Shown here: positions 46,920 through 58,062 of the stretch, one piece after another
Layout of the letters: each line of letters starts with the position of its first letter
Numbering within the stretch: position 1 is the stretch's first letter
From: Capsicum annuum
Taxonomy: Eukaryota; Streptophyta; Magnoliopsida; Solanales; Solanaceae
Reading direction: 5' to 3'
Length of the DNA stretch: 64,000 bases
Assembly (NCBI RefSeq): GCF_002878395.1
Contig: NC_061116.1
Location: 120,070,692-120,134,691, forward strand
The notes under the pieces: model-generated
Database searches by the model: none
Told to the model about the DNA's origin: nothing
Seen by the model: only the letters and a program-made list of their open reading frames with translations
Made by a program: the position numbers and the translations under genes

Positions 46920-49386
46920 TGAAACACCCTGGGTTCTGGTCCTTAGAAGATTTCCTGAGTTTTTGGCTTCTGGACATCATATAACTTGGGGTACTTCTCA
47001 TATGATATGGTACATATCAGGTAACACAGTCGTATGTTGTCTAGTATTTGGTGGTTGAGTTTCTAGAACGGGTATAACTAGGTGGGTACAAGTTGTATGG
47101 TTGGTGATGGGTCGTTGATTTGGGTTTTCCCTCACTTAATCTAAAACTTAGAAACTTAACTTGGATCTAAGTATGAGTGGCTCACCATGAGTCATGAGGA
47201 TAGGGTACGAGTCGTATAGTCCAACTCGTATGTTGGACATTGTTCAACCCCTCATGATTCTACTATGGGTATGGGTTAAGAGTACTAGTTGTATGCTTAG
47301 GTATAAGTTTGCCTTGGTGGTCGTATGTTGGACAGTGTTGGGGGTCCAAGGGATGCCTAGGGTACGAGTTATGGGTACCACTCGTATGGTAGGATATGAT
47401 TGGAGGGGGTTGGTCGTACTTTTCCATGGGAAAATTTTACAATTTATGTTGAGGGTATTCTGGACATTTCTCCTCTTAACCTATTATCACCCCACTACAT
47501 AAAACACCCTTTTGGGGCTTCATTAACCTATTTACAATCTATCAAATTCTCTTAAACACTCATAAATTCTCTCAAGGCTCTTGTGTTAAGGAAGGCTAGG
47601 GTTCCCTTCAAGGTGGTCAATTAGGGACTTACAAAGGTGATTTCTCTTTGTCATCTTCTTAATCTAAGGCATGTTACTTCTCCCTTAGTGTGAGTTCCAA
47701 CTAAAGGCATGTTTTATGAATTGTTTTCTTGGCATAAATGTTGTATGGTTTTGGGTTTTCAAATATATGTTTAGGTTTTTGTTACAATGACTGGGTATGG
47801 TTTTCCCATGTATTTTACTTATAGTTTTCATATTATTATGGTGGTTTGAACATTTGGTTGCATGGGAATGGTTAATTGGTACTTGATTGTAGCTTTGGAA
47901 CTACTATACCCCCAACTTGTTTTATAAAATGCCAATGAGAATTTTTTTGGTTAAATTCTTAGACTTTTATTGAACAATGCATGGTATAACTTCATGATGG
48001 AACCCTAAATGGTATAAATAGTTTGGAATGGTTAAATGGTAAGGTCTTGGTGGTTATGGTTGGTCTAGTTGAAAGCCTTGCGGGGTATAAAGGAATCCCC
48101 AATCAAAGTTAATAACAAACATGTTGTGGGGTACATGGGATTCCTCCAAGTTAATTTAATAATGTAATACATGGGTATATGGGAATCCCTTCTTCTTAAA
48201 ATGGATGGCTAAGAATATAGCTTGTAAGCTATAGTCGGTATGACGATACCACTACTTATAGTCTTGGTTAATAATAAATAAAATGGTGGTTTTGTTGTGT
48301 GATAATGGTTTTAATTAGGAAATAATAGTGGGGTGTGATAGCTAACCATGAAAATATGAGTCCAATGGATGGACACTGGAAACTCATGTTTGCTGACATG
48401 AAGATTGGTGATGACCACCATTTCTGATACTTCGGGGTACACAGGAATCCCCTGAGTACACTTGTATATATGAATCATGGAGATCGAATGGTACTCGAAA
48501 ATCCCCTACTCCTATGGTATCTTTAATTCTTACGGCTACATCTATTGAGGCCCGTTCAGGGGGTTACACTAGACCCACATGGACCATGGGTAGTTCTAGG
48601 ATGGTTAAGCTACACATACCCAGGTTAATGGTTTTAAAGGCATGCTAAACCCGGTTCCCTTTCCCAATATAGTTAAATATATATGTGTATGGTTGTAAAT
48701 GCATATGGTTTGTTTATTTGGTTTTAAAGGTTGGAGTTATTTTATCCTTATCCTAAATGTATACTAGCGTTCACCCACTAACCCATCTTTGAATGCTATA
48801 TCCACACGCAATGTAGGAACCAACTATTTTACTCCTCCTGCTTTGTGATTGGATTTGGGATCAGCTATTGGATTGAAGTTGTGAGATTCTATATTTTTTA
48901 AGGCTCTATTTCATGTTATGGATGTCTTTGCATACTTTGGTTATTTCATAGACATTGTTTTTGGCTTTGGTTGAGGGCATGTCTCAATCGGATATTGTTT
49001 TACTTTTGGTTAAAGGCTTTGTGGAACTACTATCAATCAGTATGGGTGGTGTCAGCAGTGGTGTCAGCCTTGGTATTGGGGATGATACCGTTTAACTATA
49101 TTTATGATTTTTCCATCCTATTATGTTATGGACTCGTACTTGCTTATTCTTTTGGTTTTGGTATGGTTATTGGTTGGGTATTGGATGGTTGGACTTTCTT
49201 GGATTGGTCACGATTATGGACCTATGCCAGAGTCTAGAATTGTACAAAATGCTATCTTGTAATATGTTAGAAATTCATCCAACTCAGGGTACGTGTTTTG
49301 AGGTTAGGTTGGTAACGAGGGTGGTCACCGATTCTAGATGGTCTTGGGATGCCTATTATGATAAGGCCCCAGTTTGGGTCATGTCA
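46920..49386 (+). repeat. Tekay-2 5' LTR (2,467 bp)
   Basis: TGAAACACCC...CATGTCA, aligned along its length with 53773-56257. Word cluster of gtacgagtcgtat and cgtatgttggac at 47000-47420, possible TATA acataaaac at 47498. Spaced GGGTACATGGGATTCC-type repeats lie at about 48069, 48127, 48174, 48434 and 48490. Frames at 47194-47502, 48971-49237 and 49123-49422 have counterparts only in LTR sequence. Confidence 0.92.
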
Positions 49387-49388
49387 AG

Positions 49389-49401
49389 TTGGTATCAAAG
49401 C
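49389..49401 (+). other. Tekay-2 primer-binding site (initiator tRNA-Met)
   Basis: TTGGTATCAAAGC, two bases after the LTR end; one mismatch (G to A) to TGGTATCAGAGC. Confidence 0.85.
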
Positions 49402-49546
49402 TTTAGGTTCATGGTCAATTAGGAGTCGCGAAATCCATGTAGAGTATAGTCTTTTTTAAGGGTATATAGCGTGCCACACTCATAGGAGACAGGCTATAAG
49501 GCTTTTAGGATCTTCTCTAATTCCTATTTGTTGGCCTCTCAAATCA

Positions 49547-50225
49547 TGCCTCGACGATATGATACGCATAAAAACTCCTTTGTCCCATCTGGGGATAATG
49601 TTGAAGGGACACACTCTACTCATAGGATCCATACTCAGTCTAGGGGTCCAGTCCCTAATTTCTCTAAAGTTCAACCAATTCCTTCTAGTCCTCCTCAGGC
49701 TCCCCAGGCGGTAGAGGAGGAAAAGAGAAAATGAGATGAGGTAGGTAAAATGTAGGGAGAGAAGTTTAGGTTCTCTAATCAGGGTGGTGGCTAATAGAAA
49801 AGTGGCCAAGATGGTGGTATGTGGCCAAAGAAGAAGTGGGGGAGTTCTGGTTCTTTCTCTATAGCTAGTTCTCCCTACACAAAGTAGTCGGGAAAAGGCG
49901 TCAGTAGGGTGGAGATAAATTTAGGGCATAGGGTGCCCAATCTCAGGCTAGTGGGGCTCAGTTGACTTTATCATGTTCTTCTTGTAGGTCCTGTGGTGGG
50001 TTACATCGAGGCTTCTGTGATGTAAAGAGGGCCAAGTGCTTTAAATATGGTCAGCCAGGCCATATGCTTAGAAATTTTCCAGTTGGTAAGTTTGTATCGG
50101 GAGAGAACATGGTTTTAGTTGCCTCTTCATCTTCTCCTACACCCAGGGGTTCTTCTTTTGTATCTATTTCTACTTCTGGTACCGGAACAAGTCGAAATAG
50201 ATTATATGCTTTTGCATCCTAGTAA
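49547..50225 (+). pseudogene. gag: gag pseudogene lacking its capsid domain, Tekay-2
   Basis: It starts MPRRYDTHKNSFVPS at 49547 and keeps a Pro/Ser-rich N terminus to 49734. It then passes, after stops, into a Gly/Ser/Lys-rich region (49780-49960) and the zinc-knuckle region 49960-50100 (CRSCGGLHRGFCDVKRAKC, then FKYGQPGHMLRNFP with two Cys changed). The capsid-type domain that should lie between the N terminus and the basic region is not present: only about 165 codons separate the start from the knuckle. Tekay-1, by comparison, has about 310. Confidence 0.8.
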
Positions 50226-50229
50226 GAGT

Positions 50230-50760
50230 CTGATGCATCGTCTGATGTCATCATTGGTATGTTACAACTCTTTTCTTATGACGTATATTATTTACTTAAT
50301 TCGGGGTCAACTCTCTTTTATGCAAACTTATTTGTGGCTAGATATTTTAGGTTTGATCCCGAGGTTATTTTAGATCTTTTTTTTATTTCTACCCTAATAG
50401 GTGACTCTTTAGTTGCTAAAAGAGCCTATAGGGTATGTGTGGTATCTTTTGGTAGTAAAGAGACTTTGCTAGATTTGTTCGAATTTGATATGGTGGATTT
50501 TGATGTCATTCTAGGGATGGATTGATTACACTCGTGCTACACGTCCTTAGATTGTCGGACTTGTCAGGTTGTCTGTAAGTTTCCTAGTGAACCAGTTATT
50601 GAATGGAAGGGTGGTTCCCTAGCTCCTAACGGGAAGTTATATCATATCTTAAAGCTTAGAGGTTAATCTCTAAAGGGTGTCTCTATCATTTGTTCCGGTG
50701 GTGAGTTTTTTAAGGTCTTTTTAGATGATCTTCCTGGTGTTCCTCCGAATATAGAGATTG
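50230..50760 (+). pseudogene. Aspartic protease remnant, Tekay-2
   Basis: 50259-50525 is open and holds both landmarks: YYLLNSGSTLFYANLFVARYF, where the catalytic Asp position reads Asn, and [11 protein letters not shown] at the end, where a TGA replaces the conserved Trp codon (50523-50525). Asp-to-Asn and Trp-to-stop both fit G-to-A transitions. Confidence 0.8.
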
Positions 50761-51590
50761 AGTTTGGGATTGATATGGTTTCGTACACTTGTCCAATATC
50801 TATTCCTTCTTATAGAATGTCTTTGGCTGAGTTGAAGGCACTAAAAGAGAAACTTAAGAATCTTTTGGATAAGGTTTTCATCCATCCTAGTGTGTCCCCG
50901 TGGGGTGTACTAGTGTTATTCGTGCGTAAAAAGGATGGTTCCCTTTGGATGTGTATCGACTATCGGTAGTTGAATAAGGTAACAGATAAGAACAAATATA
51001 CTTTTCCTAGAATAGATGACTTGTTTGATCAGTTCCAAGGTGCCAAGTTCTTTTAAAAGATAGATCTTCGGCCTGGGTATCATCAGCTTAACATTAGGGA
51101 GGTGAATATCCCTATGACAATATTCCATACTTGGTATGGGTATTTTGAATTCTTGGTTATGTCATTTGGTTTGACCAATGCCCCGGCGACATTCATGGAT
51201 TTGATGAATAGGGTATTCTATTAATTTCTGGATCTGTTTGATTGTGTTCATTGATGACATTTTGGTGTACTCTAAGAGTAAGGTGGATCATATGAATCAC
51301 CTCTGTGTGGTATTGAATACATTTAAAAAGCAACATTTGTATTCCAAATTCTCAAATGTTAATTCTGGTTGAACACTGTAACTTTTTGGGGTCATATTAT
51401 TTCTAGTAAGGGGATCATGGTGGATCCACAAAAAGTGGCGGTGGTTAAGAAGTGGCCTAGAACCACAACTCTAATCGACATTAGGAGCTTCTTGGGTTTG
51501 GTTAGGTACGATAGGAGGTTTGTGAAGGGTTTTTTGATGATAGCTTCCCCATTGACCAAGTTAACTCAATAGAAGGTAAAGTTCGTCGGA
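50761..51590 (+). pseudogene. Reverse transcriptase pseudogene, Tekay-2
   Basis: Blocks in order: LKNLLDKVFIHPSVSPWGVL and VRKKDGSLWMCIDYR (50775-50969), then LNKV and PRIDDLFDQFQGAKFF (about 50975-51055), [31 protein letters not shown] (about 51145-51205). After a frameshift comes the catalytic box FIDD with both Asp codons intact at 51253-51258. The thumb continues at 51369-51572 (WGHIISSKGIMVDPQKVAVV, RSFLGLVRY). Four or more stops and one frameshift. Confidence 0.88.
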
Positions 51591-51599
51591 TGCTTATAA

Positions 51600-52060
51600 G
51601 GGTTGTTTCGAGAAGCTAAAGTATAATCTAACTTTGGCTCCAATTTTGACATTGCCTGAAGGAAATCAAGGTTTGTGGTTTATTGTGATGCATCCTAGAT
51701 GGAACTTGTCTATTTATTGATGTAGCATGGTAAGGTGATTGCCTATGCTTCTAGGCAGTTGAAGGTGCATGAGAGGAATTATCCTACTCATGATTTGGAG
51801 TTATTAGCTGTGGTGTTGATATTGAATATCTGGCAGCACTATTTGTATGGAGTGGACATGGAAATTTTCTCGAATCATAAGAGTTTGCAGTAAGTGTTCA
51901 CTCAAAAGGAGCTTAACCTCAAGCAGAGCTGGTGGCTTGAGCTTCTCAAGGACTATGATATGAGTCTTCACTATCACCCAGGTAAGTCTAACGTAGTTGT
52001 TGATGCTATTAGCAGGTTGTCCTTGGAAAGTTTAACTCACGTGGATAAGAAGAGGCAGGA
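51600..52060 (+). pseudogene. RNase H remnant, Tekay-2
   Basis: VVYCDAS-stop at about 51675-51700, [27 protein letters not shown] at about 51738-51815, [19 protein letters not shown] at about 51833-51890. A clean frame from 51894 runs DYDMSLHYHPGKSNVVVDAISR. These are the consecutive RNase H signatures, with only a few stops. Confidence 0.82.
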
Positions 52061-53610
52061 GTTGGTGAAGGATTTTTACCACTTAGCTAATCTTGGAGTT
52101 CGCCTTTTGGACTCCGAGAATGGTGGTGTGCTGGTACAGAAAGTAGTTCGATCATCTCTTAGTGTAGAGATCAAGGAGAATCAAAATCTAGATCACGTCT
52201 TAATGAAAATCAAGGGTGATGTAGGTAGGAAAAAGGGGATGGTATTTGAGATTAGTAGTGATGATACCTTGACATACTAAGAGTGGTTATCTGTTCCTGA
52301 CATCGATGGTTTACGTGAAAGGATATTGGCTGAGGCATATGAATTGCTCTGTATTGTTCATCCCGATTCGACGAAAATGTATCATGATCTCAAGGAGATG
52401 TATTGGTAGAATAGTACGAAGAAGGATGTAGCTGATTTTGTGGCAAATGTTTGGTGTGTCAACCAGTGAAAGTTGAGCACATGAGGTTTGGAGGCTTGTA
52501 TCAAGAAATTAAATGGCTTGAATGGAAATGGGAAGTAATCAACATGGATTTCGTCACCAATCTTCCTCATTCTCGGAACTGATTTGATTTGGTTTGGGTC
52601 ATCGTGGATTAGATGACAAAGTCGATTCACTTCTTTCTAGTAAGGACTAACTTTTTGGCATAGGATTATGCGAGGTTGTATCTTCATGAGATTGTGAAGC
52701 TATATGGGGTACCTATTTCGATTATCTATGATCGTAGTATGCAATTTTTATCTCACATTTGGCGGTCTTCAGAAGGGGTTGGGTACTAAGGTTAGTCCGA
52801 GTACTGCTTTTTAGCCGCAGATGGATGGGCAAGCAGAAAGGATTATTCAGACATTGGAATATATACTTCGTACATGCGTGATTGATTATGGTGGTAATTG
52901 GGTTGAGCATCTACCTTTTATAGAGTTTTCTTACAACAACAGCTATCATTCTAGAATTGGGATTGCTCCTTTTGAAGCATTGTATGGTAAGAGGGGTAGA
53001 TCTTCTATTGGGTGGTTCGAGCTTGGTTTGGCTAATATATTTGGTTCGAACTTAGTTTATCAGCTATGGAGAAGGTGAAAGTGATTCAGGATAGTCTTAA
53101 GGCTGCCCAAAGTCATCAAAAGTCCTATGCGGATGTAAGACGTAGGGACTTGGAGTTTAAGGTTAGGGATAGGGTGTTCCTAAAGGTATCTCTTATGAAG
53201 GGAGTAATGCAGTTTGGGAAAAAGGGGAAGCTCAGTCTGCGGTATGTTGGTCCTTATGTGGTTTTGAGGAAGGTTGGTAATGTTGTGTATAAATTGGAGT
53301 TTCCTTTTAGTTTGAGCTCCATTAATTTAGTATTTCATATCTCTATGTTGAGAAAGTGTATAGGTGATCCTTCATCGATTGTTCCTTTGGAATAATTTGG
53401 TATCTCAGATTCTCTATCTTATGAAGAAATCCTAATTGAGATATTAGATCAGCAGGTTCGTCAATTGCGGACCAAGGATGTAGCTTCGGTTAAGGTTTTA
53501 TAGTGGAACCATAATATGGAAGAACCTACTTGGGAAGCATAAAAGGACATGAAGTCCAAGTATCTGAATTTGTTTTATGCTCTGGATATTTGTGCAGAAG
53601 GTATGTGTTC
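52060..53610 (+). pseudogene. Integrase with C-terminal chromodomain, pseudogene, Tekay-2
   Basis: The zinc-binding part begins near 52330 (AYELLCIVHPDSTKMYHDLKEMYW). The core is frame-shifted repeatedly between 52440 and 52800. 52821-53078 is open and holds the third catalytic Glu (DGQAERII, Glu codon 52836-52838) and FSYNNSYHSRIGIAPFEALYG. The post-core domain is open at 53066-53395 (KSYADVRRRDLEFKVRDRVFLKV, GKLSLRYVGPYVV). The chromodomain lies at about 53405-53575 (SLSYEEILIEILDQQ, DVASVKVL, EEPTWEA). Confidence 0.87.
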
Positions 53611-53772
53611 TTGATCACATCTTTTTTTTCTAACATGGTTAAAAAAAGGTTGATTTCTTTGCATCTTTGTTTTCTAACTTAGTTAAATGTTGGAATGGTT
53701 ATGTTGGGGTGTAATTCATGCTTGTACTACCTTGTCTTTCATTCGGGGATGAATAATCCTAGTGGGTGAGAC

Positions 53773-56257
53773 TTAAGCACCCTAGGTTCTGGTCCTTAGA
53801 AGATTTCCTGATTTTTTAGCTTCTGGATATCATACGACTTGGGTACTTCTTGTATGATAGGGTACGATTTAGGTAACCCAGTTATATATTATCCAGTGTT
53901 GGGTGGTTGAGTTTGTTGAATGGGTATGACTAGGTGGGTACAATTCGTATGGTTGGTGACGGGTCATCAGTTTGGGTTTTCCTTCGATTAATTTGAAACT
54001 TAGTAACTTAACTTATATCTGAGTAAGAGTGGCTCACCATGAGTCGTGAGGATGGGGTACGATTCATATAGTCCAACTTATATGTTGGACAGTGTTTAAC
54101 CCCTCATGATTCTGTCATGGGTATGGCTTAAGGGTACTAGTCATATTCTTGAGTACGTGTTTGCCTTGGTGTCCGTATGTGGACAGTGTTGGGGTCTAAT
54201 GGATGCCTAGGGTACAAGTGGTGGGTACCACTCGTATGGTAGGATACGATTGGAGGGGGTTGGTCGTACCTTCCTATGGGAAAATTTTATAGTTTAAGTT
54301 GGGGGTATTCTGGATATTTCCCCTCTTAACCTATTATGACCCCACAACATATAGCACCTTTTTGGGGCTTCATTAACCTATTTGTAATCAATCAAACTCA
54401 CTTAAATACTTTAAAATTCTCTCAATTCTCTTGGGCTAAGGAAGTCTAGGGTTTTCTTCAAGGTGGTTAATTTGGGACTTACAAGGTTGATTTTTCTCCG
54501 TCATCTTCTTGATCTAAGCCATGTTACTCCTCTCTAATTCTTAGTTCCAACTAAAGACATGTTGTATGAATTTTTTCATGAAATAAATATTGTATGGTTG
54601 TGGGTTTTAAATATATGTTTGGGGTTTTGGTTACAATGGTTGGGTAATGTTTTCCCATGTCGTTTACTTATGGTTTTTATACTATTATGGTGGTTAGAAC
54701 ATTTGGTTGCATGGAAATGGTTAATTGGTACTTGGCTTTGGCTTTGAAAACACTATGCCCCCAACTTGTTTGATAAAATGCCTATGAGAATGTTTTTGGT
54801 TAAATTGTTGGACTTTCATTGAACTATGCGTGGTATAACTTGGTAATAGAACCTTAAATGGTATAAACGGTTTAAATGATTTGGAATGGTTAAATGGTAA
54901 AGTTTTGGTGGTTATGGTTGTTCTAGTTGAAAGCCTTGTAGGGTACAATGGAATCCCCCAAGAAAACTTAATAACAAACATCTTGTGGGGTACATGGGAT
55001 TCCTCCAAGTCAACTTAATAGTGTAATCTATGAGTACATGGGAAACCTTCTTCTTAAAAAGGATGGCTAAGGACATTGCTTGCAAGCTATAGTCGGTATG
55101 ACAATACCACTACTTATAGCGTTGGTTAATAATAAATAAAATGGTGATTTGGTTGTGTGGTAATGGTTTTAATTGGGCAATAATAGCAGTGTGTGATACC
55201 TAACAGTGAAGGTGTGAGTCCAACAGACGGATACTAGAAACTCATGTTTGCCGATATAAGGATTTGTCATGGTGACCATATATGATGCTTACAGGGTAAA
55301 CGGGAATCCCCTAAGTACACTTGTACATATGTATCATGGAGTACGAAGGGTACTCGAGAATCCCCTACTCCTATGGTATCTCTGGTTCGTGCGCTACACA
55401 CATCGAGGCCTATTCAGGGGGTTACACTGGACTCATATAGTCGGTGGGTGGTTCTAGGACTGTTACGCTACACATACCCAGGTTAATGGTTTTAAAGGTA
55501 TACTAAACTCGGTTCTCTTTCCTAACATGGTCATATATATGTATTTATGGTTGTTAATGTATATGGTTGGTTTACTTGGTTTTGAAGGTTGACATTATTT
55601 TATCTTTATCCTAAGTGCATGTTAGCATTCACCTGCTAACCCGTCTTCGGGCACTGTATCCCTATGCAATGCTGGAATCGACCGTTCTTCTCCTTCTTCT
55701 TAGTGATCAAATTTAGGATCAGCTGTTGGATTGAAGTGGTGAGCTTCTATATTATGGAAGGCCTCATTTTATATCATGGATGTCCTTACATACTCTGGTT
55801 ATTTCATAGACACTGGTTTTGACTATGGTTTGGGGCATGTCCAAATCGAATATTATTTTACTTCCGATTAGAGGCTTTGTGGAACTACAATAGGTCGGTA
55901 TGGGTGGTGTTGGCAATGGTGTTAGCCTTAGTATTGACATTGGCATTGGGGCTGATACCATTTTACTGTATTTCTGATTGTTCCATCCTATTATGTTATG
56001 AACTCGTACTTGGTTATTTTTTTGGTTTGGGAATGGTTATTGGTTAGGCATTGGATGATTGGACTTTCTTGGGTTGGTCACAGTTATGGACCTATCCCAG
56101 AGTCTGGAACTGTATAAAACACTATCTTGTTATATGTTCGAAATTCATCAGACTCGGGGTATGTATTTTTAGGTTGGGTTGGGCAACAGGGGTGGTCCCC
56201 AATCCTGATTGGACTTGGGATGCCCATTATGACAAGGTCCCGGTTTGGGTCGTGTCA
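53773..56257 (+). repeat. Tekay-2 3' LTR (2,485 bp)
   Basis: TTAAGCACCC (first dinucleotide mutated from TG)...CGTGTCA. Preceded by cattcggggatgaataatc and a weak purine tract. Word cluster at 53845-54265; spaced repeats at about 54939, 54987, 55033, 55288 and 55347. Frames at 54559-54747, 54721-55008, 55269-55457, 55764-55961 and 56051-56263 are LTR shadows. Confidence 0.9.
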
Positions 56258-56262
56258 GTCTA
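56258..56262. repeat. Target site duplication of Tekay-2, right copy
   Basis: GTCTA, immediately after the LTR end. Confidence 0.9.
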
Positions 56263-56647
56263 ATACCAATTTCTCATCTTTGAATGCTCTGAGATAGGGA
56301 AATGAGCTTTAAACCCAAACAAACTTTTCGAAAATCAAACCAATAGTTCTAAAAAGTCATAAATAACCTGTAGCTGCTCTGAGAAGGCTTGAAATACAGA
56401 AAATAAGCGGGAATAGAGAGAATGCCCTGGAGGGTTAGTACAACTTCCACCACTCAACATTTTCAATCTCCACCTCATCTAGTTTTTTTGAGTGAAAATC
56501 ATTTTCACACCAACTTTACTTTAAAAATCAAGCTCTTCCTAAACTTTGATCAATAATCAAACTCCCCCTTTTATCATATGCAATGCCCATTTTTTCCTTG
56601 TTATATCAAATATCTTTATGTAATACCTCTTTATATTATATATATAA
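56263..56647 (-). repeat. Inverted family-G-like LTR, right part
   Basis: It continues 46427-46919 once Tekay-2 is removed (…gagttttagtcta then ataccaatttctc). On the minus strand the tcaagccttctcagagc and gttatttatgac stretches resemble the start of the G LTRs at 5860 and 7010. It ends in AT-rich DNA before the copia LTR. Confidence 0.5.
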
Positions 56648-56876
56648 TGTTATAAAACAATAAAGAACAAGAAGAAGAGTAGAGAAAATAGAGAAAGTGA
56701 TTCTTATTTCTTCTTTTGAGGGATGATTTACAATGAAGGAAGCCCTTTTTTATTTATAGGGGGAATTTACCTCTAGTTTCACACTAAAAGACAAATACAT
56801 CAAATCCTAATAGATATCAATTAGATCTTATTAGATCTTGATAGTCATTCACTATAATGTAAATACATTTATAACA
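56648..56876 (-). repeat. Copia LTR (229 bp)
   Basis: Bounded by TGTTATAA and TTATAACA, an 8-bp inverted terminal repeat. Read on the minus strand it contains a TATA-like cctataaataaaaaa segment at about 56750-56765 and runs to the pol relic's 3' side. The boundaries rest on the inverted repeat only, since no second LTR is present. Confidence 0.6.
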
Positions 56877-57109
56877 TTTAACGATAATGTTAAGATAGAT
56901 TGGCTAAACATTTAACGTTATGAAACATTTAACGAGGCACATTATCTATCTAGACATTCTACAAGAAAAAACCCAGTAGGAAAAAAAATCAAGTGAAGGA
57001 AAAAGAGTAAACATTTCTAACAATACACATATTGGCTGCCTCATTAAAAACCTTACAAGAAAAACTTAGTGGAACAAAACCTCGTAAGGGAAAAAAAGTA
57101 CAACGCGTA

Positions 57110-57900
57110 TTAACTCCCCCTAATGAGAATATCCTTGAACCTTTGTATCCCGATCTTGTGCACCATCTTCTTAAAAGTTGTAATTTGAGAAGACTTGGTG
57201 AATAAATCAGCCATATTTTCAGTTGAACAAATCTGTTGCACGTTGATATCACCATTCTTTTGTAGCTCATGTATGTAGAAATTCTTTGATGAAGTATGCT
57301 TTATTATATCTCCTTTTATGAATCCTCCATTAAGATGTGCTATGCATGATGCATTATCTCCATATAAAATTGTGGGTATATTTTCATATTGCACTCTACA
57401 TTTTTCTCGAATGAGATGTATCATGGACCTTAACTATACACATTCCCGGCTTGCTTCATGAATAACTATTATATCAGTGTGATTCGATGAAGTAGATATG
57501 ATAGACTTCTTTGTTGATGTCCAATATATGGTAGTACCCCCATATATGAACACATAGCCTATTTGAGACCGAGTTTTATGCAGGTTAGATAAGTACCCAG
57601 CATCAGCATAACCAACAAGATCGGAACTGCAATCTTTAGAATAAAATAAGCCCATATAGTAGTCCCTTTTAGATACCGTAATATGTGTTTGATCCCATTC
57701 CAATGTCTCCTAGTATGAGTAGAACTATATCTTGCTAAAAAATTATCTGAAAAGGTTATATCAGGCCTTGTAGTATTTGCAAGATACATTAGTGCATCAA
57801 TTGCACTAAGATATGGTACTTCATAACGAAGGAGTTCCTCATTCTTTTCTTGAGGTCGGAATGAATCCTTATTCAAATTTTGCATGTTTCTCATTTAAGC
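57110..57900 (-). pseudogene. RT C-terminus and RNase H pseudogene, copia relic
   Basis: Three overlapping frames carry it. 57894-57559 reads DSFRPQEKNEELL, PYLSAIDALMYLANTTRPDITF and RRHWNGIKHILRYLKGT, which are the end of copia RT. 57703-57434 reads SDLVGYADAGYLSN, KTRSQIGYVFIYGG and STSSNHTDI, which is RNase H block one. 57424-57110 reads ENIPTILYGDNASCIAHL, FIKGDIIKHTSSKNFYIHEL and NMADLFTKS, which is RNase H block two and the C terminus. Two frameshifts separate otherwise well-kept sequence. Confidence 0.88.
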
Positions 57901-58062
57901 AAATACTCTATTACTTTTGAAAAATCTCCAATAGTTTTAATGATACTCAAAATTTCTTGAGGTCGGAATGGATCCTTATTCAATTTTTGCATGTTTCTCA
58001 TTTAAGCAAATACTCTATTGCTTTTGAAAACTCTCCAAGAGTTTCAATGATACTCAAATCAT
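57850..58062. repeat. Tandem duplication, period 107 bp, two copies
   Basis: ttgaggtcggaatg begins at 57850 and again at 57957. The two 107-bp units differ at about eight positions. The unit spans RT coding sequence of the copia relic, so it arose after insertion or in a parent copy. Confidence 0.9.

Larger units (their letters stand above)
46920..56257 (+). mobile_element. Tekay-2: complete-ended chromovirus (Ty3/gypsy, Tekay/Del-like)
   Basis: LTRs at 46920-49386 and 53773-56257, a primer-binding site, gag (capsid part missing), protease, RT, RNase H, integrase with chromodomain, and an exact 5-bp target duplication (GTCTA) give a fully delimited element of 9,338 bp. Removing it restores a continuous inverted G-like LTR. 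The two LTRs differ visibly along their length, so the insertion is not recent. It is the only gypsy copy here whose RT catalytic box is unaltered, but it is still crippled by stops and frameshifts. Confidence 0.92.
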
